A stretch of 64,000 nt of DNA from NCBI GenBank assembly GCA_015680685.1, contig MNCI01006012.1:8457-72456 (forward strand), in the 5' to 3' direction. The position numbers and the translations under genes are program-made. Below the pieces are notes generated by a model. It searched no databases. It had not been told where the DNA came from and saw only the letters and a program-made list of their open reading frames with translations. Shown piece by piece: positions 11,448 through 23,186 of this stretch; the first letter of the stretch is position 1; the number at the start of each line of letters is the position of its first letter. Origin of the DNA: Gnetum montanum. Taxonomy: Eukaryota; Streptophyta; Gnetopsida; Gnetales; Gnetaceae.

Positions 11448-14400
11448 TGTTGAAGTTGAATGTAGAAAATGATATTCTTCATTATTTTCTTTGTTATGAA
11501 CTATTCTTGAAATGAGATTTATGAATTAAAAGAAGAGTATGGATTTTGGGATGAACATCTTGAAAATGAGAAACAAATAAATCAACAATCATGAAGAGAC
11601 ATATATGGAAAATACCAATACTCCATGTTGAATAACAACATTAATGTGTAAGGTGGGGGGGTGGTGCGGGGGCGCAAGGGGGAGGGGGGGATACTAAATG
11701 TTAAATAATAACTTTTAGGTGTCTGAATGGATTAACAAAGATTATATAACTAGGAGACAAGGAATAGCTACTAGACATTTATATTGGAGGAAAAATTTTA
11801 TAAGAAGCCTTTGTAAAATGAAATAAAAGTTTAATTAGAACTTTGCAATTTAAGAAGTGAATGGATTCAAAATGAAGGAATAGAAATGAAAAGTAACTAA
11901 AATTGATATCAAACATCAATGTTAGGGTCTATGGTCCTAGGAGATGGTGCAACAAAATTTGTATATTTGAAAACAACCAGTAAAGCACAAGATTTACAAA
12001 TTGAATAGTTAGAAAAGAAAGGTACAATATTTAGCTTTATGTTCATAATAAAATCAGGAAGCAAGGAGTAGAGCTTGTGACAACATTAATGAACAATACA
12101 TTGTTTGAAATTGGGATGTCAATGTTTAAACAAAAATTAGAAAATTATAATGGAAGACAATGGAAGTTAGATGAGCAATAGCATGTAAATAAAGTGATAT
12201 TTGTAGTGAGAGAAGATAGAAAATTAGATTATTGATAACATTGAGATATGAAGGGTTTATGAGAGATTATAACTATAATTCTTAAGAAAAAATTCAATAA
12301 TATTTTTCTAAGAGGAAGACAATCAAGAGCAACAATGATTAGTCATAGATAAGTTACATGTTTAGTAATGCAACCTAGAAAGAAATAAGTTAACAACAAA
12401 GAATAAATGTATACAAAACGTTGGGAACTTACAAAAGAAAGGTTGTATTTTTGAAGGTTAGTGAATTACTAGGAAAACTTGAATTTTCATATAAGAATTT
12501 ACATTTGATATAATCATTGAAGCACGTATTACAACTTTTTTGAGCAGCCCTATTTAACAACTAGGCTTACATTCAATGTAAAATATTCATAAAGATGAAA
12601 TTTAAATGAAAATATTATCCTATGTTGAGAGAGTGGGACATTGATTTAAGGATGATTAATTATGATATTTAACCTTAGCATTTTAAAGGAATAGATTCAC
12701 CTAAAAAAACAAGAAAAACAAGAAGGTATTATAAAGTGATATTCTTATGGAATATTAGAGTTTGAAAAATTAATAGTTAATATGATATTATCATAGTAGA
12801 AGGAAGTATTAGAAATTAGATGAGCAATGAAATTAAGACAAACAGAATGGGAGTGTGAGACATTATAACCAGGAATCTTAGTTTAAGAAAGCTTCAAATT
12901 GAGAGTAGATAAATATGATCAACATGTAAATGCAACCCAAATTAGATGTTTTCCAAAAAAGCTTAAGATGATAACCTCAATGTTTTGGAGTAGTTAACAT
13001 TGAGACAAAGATGAATTTTTGTAGGTTGCTATAATTTTAAGGAGGATTATGTGCTTTTCTTTTATTTTATCTATTTGCTAGTTGGGCTAGTCTATGCTTG
13101 GGTTGTTTCAATGGGATATGAGTGGAATGCCTCTATTTTGTGATTGTAATATGGTTATTTAGGTATTCTTTATTTGGGGTGGTGGATTACTTGTCCATTT
13201 CTTGTTAATATTTATTATTATAAATTTTATGTACACCATTTATGATTGTAGACTATTTGTATACTTTGATCATCATGAGCAAAGAAAAAAGAACTAGCGA
13301 CATGATGCAATAGTTAGTTTTTTCTACCATGATAAGTAGCCATATAGCCTTTGAAATTGAAAGAAAACATATGAAGATGTGTTAGAAACTACAATAATGG
13401 AATAGGGGAAATTAGATGGGTATTAATACAGGTTTGGTGCAACTTTTAGGAGATTGTTATAAGGATATTCAGGAATGCAATTTAGGTTGATTGTTTAAGA
13501 AAGAACAACTATATTAGATGTTTTTAAATTAGTGAAGAAATTCTTCCAACATATATTTTGAAAATTTTAATTTTGAATAGTAATTTGTTATGAAGTATAA
13601 AATATGCAAAGAAATCAATAAGAAACAAAAACATTTAGATACAAAGTAATGAAGAACTAGCAAAAGAATAAGTAAAGGAGATGTTCAACATTTTTTTCTG
13701 ATGAGGTTGAATTGTTATCTTACATAGGCTATGTTAAAGTATAAAGTTTGAAAGTAGAAATTAATAATACAACTTAAAAAATTTAGAAATCGACAGTTAA
13801 AGATAAATTATTAGACTAGAATGGAGGAGGATTGAATATTAAATTAGTAGTGATAATTGATGTGGAGTGGATTGTGATACATGAGAACAAGTTGGATTGA
13901 GGATGCAATTGAAGCTTGAGTTTTGGAAAACAAAAACAATAAGAAAATAATGTAGGATAAACCAAAATCATCTTTTGTGTTGCAACCATGCAATCTATGA
14001 AATGGATGGATGAATAGTTAATAGTAAATGAAAATTAATTAATATAATGCTTATTATTAAATAACAACCTTGAGATGCATGGTGGAATAAATCACTGTAG
14101 CAAGATGTGGCATGAATGGAGAAAGTATTAAGAACCAAATGATAATTAGTTAACATGTTGAATCATTGGATGATAATGAATTAATGGACTAGAATGAAAG
14201 AGGTTTAGAATTGAGAGTAAAAATAACATTAAGGTATGAATAAAGCATGAGGTGTTTAAACAAGCCTAATTGAAAATGCAGTTCAACAAATTAACAAAAA
14301 TTAGTTACAATTAAGTAAGATCAAATGCAATATGTAAAACTCATGAATTAATAGTAAAGTAAGAAATGAAAATTAAGACTCATGATTAAATGATAGGGAT

Positions 14401-15387
14401 TTAGTAGCATTATCAACCAATACTTTGTAATTATTGTGCTTATTAAGGAGCCTTGCATCATATTTATGATGTGAGAATCTAAGAATTCTCTCCATAGGGT
14501 GTATAGGTACTTTACATACTATCTTACTATACATTCTAAAACTTCATTAAAAAACTAGTGGGGCATGATGTAAGATTTAGACCTTTATAGTAGATTAATA
14601 AATTGTGCAACTTTCAAAACTAATATGTCAAATTCAAGAAAAAAATACAAAATTAAAACGGAAAAATAATAAAAATTTGAGAGCCAATAACATTGGTTTG
14701 GAATAACCTAAGATATTTCAAAAAGATAATTAAATATAAAATTTAGTAATCATTTATGGAAAATAATAATACATTATTTTTTATGGATATAATTATTAAA
14801 GAAAGTACTCAAGTATGTGATTTTAGACGCTTTCTTCAAGAACATATCACAGTTATAGATAAAATATCTACAACAATTAATATTAACTATCAATAATAAT
14901 GTTAGAAGTAGGATTAAGAAATTTAAATGAGGATGAATATGAAATATTATAAACCTTAGGTACCTAAGGGAATCAATCCACCATCATTAGGAGAAGACTT
15001 AAAGGACAAATTGAAGTGATATTAGCAATGCAACCTTAGAGACTTAAAAAATAATTGTTGACTAAGATATAGAATGATTTGAAATTAGGTGAGTGATATT
15101 ATTATGTAATCATATTATAATAAGGATGATTAAGAATGTCACTCAATGATTATTTGAGAAACAAATATAAGAAATATAGAATGCTTTAGGTATCTTTTGT
15201 CTTTGAAAATTTTATTTAAATGCTTTATTCCTCTTTTTGATGTACCACATTTTTACCTTTGGAACTCTTGATACATTCTTGAATTTTTCCTTTCTTTTCA
15301 GTTTTTTGTGCCTCCTCTTTTACTTCTACTATAGAAATTCTTGTTCTATTTTTTGCTTCATTGCTAATTTAATTTGGTTTTACCTAT
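11448..15387 (-). repeat. Family X copy 2, longest copy
   Basis: Begins (plus orientation) TGTTGAAGTTGAATG directly after the primer-site sequence and runs 3.9 kb until element A inserts at 15388; the last 335 bp lie at 24045-24379. Internally it repeats wording of copies 1 and 3, for example GGAGGATTATGTGCTTTTC at about 13035 and AACAAGCCTAATTGAAA at about 14255. No protein-coding content was found. If X is an LTR it is unusually long; alternatively it includes captured non-coding DNA. Confidence 0.6.
11655..11690 (+). other. Isolated G-rich run, G-quadruplex-forming
   Basis: Within AT-rich family X, the plus strand has runs of 7, 5, 5 and 7 guanines separated by short loops (GGTGC-type, CGCAA, A). 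Other X copies lack this insert: at the corresponding place copy 3 reads AATATTTTGATATATTC and copy 7 reads GAGGCTAAGAGATAC. Confidence 0.8.
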
Positions 15388-16279
15388 TGATGACTCATGG
15401 TTTGGAAGGCCCCAATATGTGATGCGTGATATCGTAGCCTGGATAATGATATCGAATACACGATATTGTGATTCCTATGTAGGCCTAGAAATATAGCATT
15501 CAAGTGCATAAGAAGGGAGTCAATTGGTAAATCTTAGGGTAGAGTCTTTTTGTTTGTTTTCAGTTCTTTTCCAAGTGCATGCCTGTAGTGTGATGTTTGT
15601 AATTGTATGGAACCTTTGTTTGAGTGTGACATACTTGGACAAACACACAACTAGCAATAAAGATTGAGATTACTCCATCATTGTAGCATTCACTTAGTTT
15701 TTAATTGTTTAATTATTCATTATTATTTATTATTTCCTTAGTTAATATTTCTTTATTGTTATTTACTATTNCATTATTATTTATTATTTCCTTAGTTAAT
15801 ATTTCTTTATTGTTATTTACTATTCCTATTGTTAATGCGGAATGAGTACATCTTAATCATGAGCATTTAAGTGTAACTACTTGGTAACTCAGTAGCGTAT
15901 CTAGTGGTGCTCAAGTAATGTGTGCTTAGTAATCCCAAAGGTAGTACATGAGGTCCAAGTTCTGTACAAATGATTAAGGATGGATGCTCATCACACTTAA
16001 GCTAGTTTAGATTCTTCTCCATATTGTTTATTAGTATAATCATGATTATTTTCAACTGTCTCTAGGAGTAGCATAGAATTAGAAACCACATCATACACCT
16101 CACTCTAGAATAAATCATACGTGACAAAGAAAATACTAGTCCAGGTGGGAAGACAAAAAATTGTGATCAACATGTAACTATCTAGGTTCCACAACTAGTC
16201 TGTCTGCAGAGTTTGACTAGATCCTGTGTACACACTCATATTCATAAAGTTGACTATAGGGGTACCTCACTGCTCATCA
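15388..16279 (+). repeat. 5' LTR of element A (about 892 bp)
   Basis: Starts TGATGACTCATGG, carries GATATCG palindromes in its first 80 bp, and ends CTCACTGCTCATCA. It contains GCAATAAAGATTGAGATTAC, an AATAAA-type signal. The true length is about 53 bp shorter because of an apparent assembly duplication around the N at 15771. The TATA box seen in the 3' copy is mutated here (TAGAAATA). Confidence 0.92.
15718..15824. other. Perfect 53-bp duplication around a single N (assembly artefact)
   Basis: Bases 15718-15770 and 15772-15824 are identical and separated by one N at 15771. The 3' LTR of the same element (around 23535-23590) has this segment once. Two overlapping contig ends joined without merging explain it best. 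Confidence 0.85.
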
Positions 16280-16280
16280 T

Positions 16281-16298
16281 TGGTACCATTGCTAGGGA
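16281..16298 (+). other. Primer binding site, tRNA-Asp type (element A)
   Basis: TGGTACCATTGCTAGGGA lies one base after the 5' LTR. It matches, with transition changes, TGGCGCCGTTGCCGGGGA, the complement of the plant tRNA-Asp 3' end used by many Ty3/Tat-Athila elements. Element D keeps a better copy. Confidence 0.8.
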
Positions 16299-16411
16299 TG
16301 GTGTTAGTTATCTGGATTAGTTATATCATACAAGATCACTATAACAAAGTAGTAACAATATATCTTTTAGAAAGAAATTAATTGCAAATAAGTCACACAT
16401 AATTCCCAACA

Positions 16412-18770
16412 ATGTTTCTCTCACAAGATGATGTTAATGCAACAACTAGCAAGACAATTCATTGGGGAACCAAGGAAATATATGATGATGATGAAGTTCT
16501 ATGTACTCAATCTTATGTAGGAGTCTCATATGTTAATGGACACCCCAAAAGAACTCAAGGACTCTTGTCATCCAACTTAGACACCTTTAGCGAGGAATGG
16601 ACATCCCATGGAATGAGGGGGCCTGTAAGGCCTAGGACCTTCTCAATGGTTAACAAGAGTTTATTTGGGGACTATTGGGAGAGTTACAAAATTCATGATG
16701 AGTCTTCTACTTCTCTCTCTTTCTCTATTTCTTCAACATAAGGTTGTGACATAGATAACTATTTCTCAAGGGTTCAGCATAGAAATAAAAATCGAACCCA
16801 TAGACAAAGTCAGGAATGCCAACATGAACAATGGCAACATCATCACAACTTACCAACTCATAACCTACTTAGTGACAATGAACCCTTATTGGACACTAAG
16901 AGCCTAATGCATATACAAGAGGCTATTCAAATACCCCACAGGCATTTTAAGGAAAGCCATCTACCTAGGCTTAAACAACATTTCCAAGTTTTCAGGAGGC
17001 TATGATTTAGATCCACAACATCATTTACAAGCCTTCTATGATGCCTCTGCATGGAAAAATATTGATAATGGGTGGTAAAGACTTAAGATCTGTCCTATGA
17101 CACTTGTTGGACAAGAAAAAGTATGGTATAGATCTTTAAAACCCAAATCAGTTCATCATTGGCTAACAATGGTAGAACTCTTGAATGAAAGATATCAAAC
17201 TTGTGCAAGAGTGTTAGCCTTAAGGAGACAAATCCAAGAGTGGAAACAAGGGTAACATGGATCTTTAGACATGGCCTTAGAAAGATATTATTTGCTGTTA
17301 AACAACTACCCAAGACATGGGTTCTCCGAGGAAATGCTAATGTATCACATCATGGATGGGCTTCGTAATGAAAGAAGGGAAACCCTAGGGATGTATGCCC
17401 CAAGTCAACTATATGAACTACAAACCCACCAATTACAAGAGCTTATTAAGCAAGTAGCAAAGGAAGAATGAGAAATAGCTAAATGGGAGAATTTTGAAAG
17501 ATCTCAATAGGACCAAAATCTTAAAATAACAAAGGTCCATAATCATGAAGAAGAGAAATCAACTCACCTCAAGGAGGTGGAATCATCTTTGCCAATACTA
17601 GAATCACTAGATGAAATTGAGGCAAAGATTAATAGGATGATGGAATGGGTACATGAAAAATGTGGATAATATGCAAAAATTATTAAAGGTGGAACCATGC
17701 ATGACCATTCTGACAAATAGGATAAACAGAGGATGCCAAGCCAAGAAACAAGATAGAACACCACTTGACAATCAGAAAAAAGGGTTGAAGATAATAAGGA
17801 TAGTGGCTAAATTACTAATCATAAGTATCAATGTGATGTTTTTCTATATGATCACCCTAAAAGTTAATGCCTAGTATTGTCACATTTACATAAGCATTAG
17901 GAAGGAATGCTACATCCAGATTTCATACAAAAGTACCATGTCCAATTACAGTGGCAAAACCCCTAGTCATGGGGGAGGCCACCACTAAATAAACCACATT
18001 ATTTATATACCATGATATCAAATGTTTATTATGTTCAACATCCTATTTCCCCAACTGGATCAACATCCTCTACTTAACCTCATCATTATCATTCTCCCAA
18101 GTCCTATCAACCCATGTTCTCTCCCATGGGATCACCACCTCATGTTCCTTACACTTCTCCTTGCCCTTAATATTCTCATCCTTCACCTCCTTCTACATTG
18201 CCACTAGTAGCACCAAAAGGTTTTACATTATAACACTAATCCATGAACATTATTTGTGCTACTACTATCAATAGTAGTGAAGGTTCTCCATAATGTCAAA
18301 AGCATCCTTTCCTTAGGCATGACCCTAGAAAGAGACAGCACAGTTCTAAAATCACTACATCCTTTAACTCATCACAAGCCTAACACTGTGATGCATCTTC
18401 CTCTTCGAACCCCACCCCTCCTATTACCTCATCTGGGCCACCAATTAATACTCCAATGACCATGTGGGCCAATGGATATGACAACGTGAAGGAACACATC
18501 GATCCTTGCATACCATCTTATGGTCATGAGTGCCATAGTGGATTAGCTCCTTATCACATGATCACATCTTATAATCTACCCCACTATGCCTACTTCAATA
18601 AATTTTGTTAACCCCAATTTGGGTACATCCCTACCACCACATCACAAGACACCCAATGGTTTGGATATGACTGGACCCCAATGTTTCCAACATGCATGGA
18701 TCCAAATTTTCCATTTATTAATTTTAGCCATGTTCAAATGTTTAGTCATGGGGGATACACCCCATTCTAA
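16412..18770 (+). pseudogene. gag remnant, element A
   Basis: The reading passes through several frames. The N-terminal part is at 16412-16741 (IHWGTKEIYDDDEV...). A capsid-like helical region at about 17140-17471 contains MALERYY...YPRHGFSEEMLMYHIMDG..RRETLGMYA and then ELIKQVAKEE. A zinc-knuckle-like C..FLYDHPKS.CLV lies near 17820-17880. A long Pro/Ser/His/Tyr-rich C-terminus ends HGGYTPF-stop at 18770. Gag of C, D and G align in the same order. It would have formed the particle. At least five stops and frameshifts make this copy dead. Confidence 0.82.
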
Positions 18771-20217
18771 TAAGTGTAATTACTAAATGTTTTTCCCTTT
18801 CTTTGGTATTACAATTTCTTATTTTTCAATTTTTATTCTCTAATTTTTCAGTTTTCATTTTTTTAATTTATCATTTTATCTTTTTGTGGGTAATCTCATT
18901 GGTAAATAAAATACTCATGTGACTCATTGGTTGAGGTGTTGTTCTATGCTATCAAGTCTTAGGGAACTAATTATTTGGATAGTGAGCCCCACAACATCCA
19001 CCCACCCATTCTATTAATAAGAGGTTCTACTCTGGGTACGATGATATTTTTGTCATCATTAAAACTTAAAAGTAACTTTGTATTCATTATGGCCAGAGTG
19101 AAAAATGGACTAAGCAGGAATGACTAGGGTGTGACATCAAGGGAACTTGTGGATTCTCTTTAGAAAAACCAAGGTCCTTGTAGATCTAACAAAAAATTGG
19201 AGTAAGGGTAATAAAGGCACTCAATAAAGAAAATCAATTTTTTTCTAGAGGGTTCCACTAGAAAGACATGCAACCATGCCTGAAGGTTGGTGGCTTCTCC
19301 AGATCACAGTTGGAAATGACAAAGTGCCAAAGAAGCCAAGTGAAAAGAAAGAAGAAAAAATAATAACAAAGGAAAGATTAAGAAGAATGTGCCATAGAGA
19401 AATTCCAAATCACTCCTCCCTTGGATAAAATGCCAAGTAATTGTACACCTTGTTATCATGGTGCTCTTATGGTTTTCCATCATTGGATAAAACAATGTCA
19501 TGTCACTAATCAGAGGCATGGACTTAGCCTTGATTTTGGAGTGAAAGGCTAATGATACATTAATCATGCCCCACACTCAAGATTCATTGTGCCCAAGGTT
19601 AGTTACCTCATGTCCCAATTTTGGCAATCCCTTCTATGATTTATTTTACCCCACTATCCAAGTGTTTTTTTTTTACTTGTGTTTTGTGTGGCATAGAACT
19701 CATACCTCATCATGATGGTATTTAACATGCGTGTGTTTTTTTCCACTAGTGCAGATTTCATTTAACCCTTTTAGTGCCTATGAATATTTTAATGTGTGGT
19801 TATGTAAGGGCATGATAGGTAGGAACTTTCTTTGGGGAGGACCCACTTGCGTAACTTTTGTAATTTGCACTCATTACATATCATCACATCATCTTATATC
19901 CTCTAAGTATTACATTGCTAAAGTTATCCTTTCCTTCATCATCATTTTAATTTGAACATTCATGTGCAGCACTACATGTCCTTTTTCCTCACCCTATTCA
20001 TGAAAATTTAATTTTTGCACTACATATGCCAATTTAATTTTATTTCTTCACATAGACCATGAAAATTATTTTTTGGAGTCACCTAATCAAATTAGGCCAA
20101 ATATCAAAACTTTTAGGGGGATTTTCATGAAAACTTCTAACTTTGAAATCACACTAGGCAAGAAATGAATTTATTAAAGGTAATGAGTAAGCTATAAATC
20201 AAAGTTTGTTAAATGAC
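18771..20217 (+). other. Conserved non-coding spacer between gag and ORF2, element A
   Basis: No ORF of substance. The segment is T-rich after gag, then strongly conserved with the remnant at 1620-2630 and with D and G. It includes the box GGGTTCCACTAGAAAGACATG...ATGCCTGAAGGTTGG (19249-19300), the GGGGAGGACCCACTTG block near 19835-19852, and the branch-point region at the end. In an ordinary Ty3 element the pol gene would sit here. Confidence 0.75.
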
Positions 20218-20248
20218 CTTACTAATAATTGATCCTGTGTGATTGTAG
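20218..20248 (+). promoter_or_regulatory. Predicted branch point and 3' splice site before ORF2 (element A)
   Basis: CTTACTAAT (20218-20226), a near-perfect branch-point sequence, is followed by GTGTGATTGTAG ending at 20248, directly abutting the ORF2 ATG at 20249. The same arrangement and wording occurs in D (31853-31823, minus) and G (60798-60767, minus). Element C keeps TTACTAAT but has the terminal AG changed to AA. Confidence 0.65.
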
Positions 20249-22998
20249 ATGACCCATAAATGAGGACAATAGGGAGGACCCTATTAGGGTGCATCCAAAT
20301 AACCAAGGAGAGGTAGAGGCTAAGTGCCTTCCATAAAACATGCTAAACAGGAGGCACAATCATTTAGCATTCATTAAGAACCTCCTATTACTACACAATC
20401 TAGGCATGAAGAAGGTGGAGAAGGTAAGGCACCTGAATAGGGATAACGTCTCACATTATCTCTAGAATGCGTTCATGCAATTTGGGAAAGGTCCACATTA
20501 GCAACAATGATTGTGGAACTCAATTTTGGACCTTTTACCAAATTTTCAATTGAGTTAGTTAGAGATCAACTTAAAGGGTCTCGATTATGGCCTGTTCTCT
20601 CAGAGAGTGGTGATTGGTACTTGAGGGAAAGGTAGCAATTTTGGCATGAAAAAGAAGAAGGAACCACTACTGATATTGGTGGGATTTTAGTTAATTTCTC
20701 TACCAAGGCCATTTTAGAAGTTCTGAACCTTTCGAATACAGGGCCCAAGGTTACTCACCTGTCCACTTGCTTTGATGCTGATGCATAAAAAATATGGTTA
20801 AAAAGGGCATATGGCAAGGAGAATAAAACATAGGGAAAGCTCACACTTGAAGAGAGGATCTATTTTAAAATTGGTACTTATCACCTCTTCCCAAAAAAAT
20901 GATTAAACAGAATTTTCACCTATGCGGCTAGAGGAAGTGCAATCTTGATGGGTAAGGTTGATGCCAACCTGCCCCATCTATATTTCACATAAATATTAAG
21001 GTGGTTTGAAGAATGTAAGATAGGGAAGTTTGCATTACCTTTTCCTTACCTAGTTAGGAAGCTGTGCCAATGTGCTAGAATTCTGGGGTACACCAATGAC
21101 ATCCCCAAAAAGGCTCAACATGCCTTATTTGCTGAATTACTAAAGCTACTAGAACTAAGAAAAGATGCTGGTGAGACATTGGAGCCTGAGAAAGAGAAAA
21201 TGGTTGGACACATTGCACCTTAAAAAACTGGGCCCAACCAACTTCTTGACATAAGTTCTAATCAAAAATAGGAAGTGGGGTCCAACACACAATCAACAGG
21301 CCAATAAGACCAACCATCACAAGACTATCAATTGTCAATGAGCCATCTCTAAGCCATCGTTGAATCAGTTAGTTCAAGAAGTTTTGATGAGGTAAATATC
21401 TTCAAGATCATTGATGATGTTGTACAATCCACAATCTCAATTGATTTCACACTAGGTGAGGTTTCCATCCAAACAAAAGGAGGGGAATCACGCTGTTCAC
21501 AAAAAATCTCTAAAAATGCTGCATCTTTTCAAGTGCAATTAGAAATTGGTGAAGGCACCATAGTAGTGGTTATGAAATACCAAGATGTAGTAAGAGTAGA
21601 AGAAGTGGTCACAAACCATATCAAAGAATCATTCAATGTCCTTATTGTGCTACTAGCAGATTTCACAGGAGCACGTGATACTCAAAACTTAGCCGATCCC
21701 TCAATGACTCCTACAGATCATGAGGATGTTTTGGATTGGTTGTTGTAGATAGGATAAGTGATGACGTCCTTGTTTGACATCCCTCAAGATGTCACAACAA
21801 CACAATCAAAGCTCATCTCCACAAAAGGAAAGTTGGTCATGGAAGAGGTTAAGGTTGAACATGCAAAGGATGAGTTGAAAAGACTCTAAGAGAAGTTCAT
21901 TGCCCTGGAAGCTGCACAGTAGGATCCATTCCAATTCATCCTAACAAACTAGATAGAGTCATTTCAAATGAAGTAGCTATATAAATTATTAGAAGATAAT
22001 AAAAGGATGGTAGGGGGAAAAGAGAAGGCTGATTGGGATACTTCAAAGGCATAAGCTAAAACACATGCTAAAGCACTCAAGGCCTTACAAGAAGAAAACA
22101 AACACCTTGCTGCTAAAAATATCTGATTGAACACAATAGAAAAATAGAAGAATGTTCTCAAGGAGAATTTCCAAAGAATGTGAGAATAATTAATAAGGGT
22201 CAACTAGGACATGAATTTCTTAGCCAAAAAAAACAAAACCCTCTCAATGGAGGAGGTACACATGATCCATTAGAAGATGACTATTGAAATAAGTGCATGG
22301 CAGAATGAGGCTAATCGACATGAGAAGCTAAAGGAGCATTTCAAAGATCATGTGGGGATGTACAAGTAGATCATTGAGAAAGAAATCCATATGGCCAAAG
22401 TCCATATCAACACTCTTCGTTTTCAAAACATTGACTAGCGGGCCATATTGAATACTTATGCCTTCATCCACCAAGTAGAAGTAAAGAGATGGGACTTGTA
22501 GATACAGGATCTCATTAAGTACATGGAGTTGGCAAACTTGTGGTATGCCAACTTGGCTATGTTGACAATAGGATGCATGAGGAAAGAATTGGGAAAGTAG
22601 GTAGCAGCCACCTATGCCAAGTATGAAGAAAAATTTGTGAAACATAAAAATACACTACAGAAATTAGAGGTAGAAAATTTTGAATTAGAGGTGGTCAAGA
22701 CCAGCTACCAAGGGTAAAAATATGTCATGACAGATTTGGCTCGATGACTCATAGATTACCAAGAATGCAGAGACAAAGCTAGAGCCTATGAGGAGGAACA
22801 ATGGTTGTTTATGGTTTGGTACATCAAAGCCAATTATATGTTTCCACAACTACCATGCCCATGGAAGGGTTCGACTCCATCAAATATTGGAACATTAGCA
22901 TGGATGGCACATGATCCCCAAACCAAAGAAAAAAAGCTAGAGCACAAGATAAGGGGAAGAGGCCTATGGAGGAGCCACCACTACCAAGAACCACATGA
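20249..22998 (+). pseudogene. ORF2 remnant, element A (putative plant transposon protein plus coiled coil)
   Basis: About 915 codons in a mostly single frame interrupted by many stops, largely TAG or TAA where relatives have CAG or CAA. The start ATG follows a predicted 3' splice site, and the basic N-terminus matches D (RPRRGKG there, PRRGRG here). Residues about 90-300 resemble the family of putative plant transposon proteins common in Tat/Athila elements: a W..F..GTYHLFP segment, then ARGSAILMGK.DANLPHLYF, then LPFPYLVRKLCQCARI. The second half is long coiled coil (LKALQEENKHLAAKN, YMELANLWYANLAMLTI) with a Pro-rich end. Function is unknown; an env-like or accessory role is possible. Confidence 0.72.
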
Positions 22999-23172
22999 GT
23001 TTCAAAATTTTTTTCTTTTGTACTCTATGTTTGTGTCCCAATTTTTTTTGTTTAATTCCACACTACAACATGAAGTAATTCATAGTTAGTCAATAATCCC
23101 ATACCTATCCACTGTGTAATTAAAGGAACTCATTCTCATTTTGATTATTTGACTTGAGGACAAGTTGTTATT

Positions 23173-23186
23173 TAGTTCTGGGGGTA
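23173..23186 (+). other. Polypurine tract before 3' LTR (element A)
   Basis: TAGTTCTGGGGGTA abuts the 3' LTR start TGATAAATC. The G-run plus TA matches the tract of D (GTGGGGGTA, minus strand at 31060). Confidence 0.75.

Noticed and set aside
18745-18770. Internal polypurine tract (central PPT) at CATGGGGGATAC in A and the similar CATGGGGGAGATGG near 41660 in C
   Set aside because: In A the bases encode the conserved gag C-terminus HGGYTPF; a priming role cannot be separated from coding constraint.
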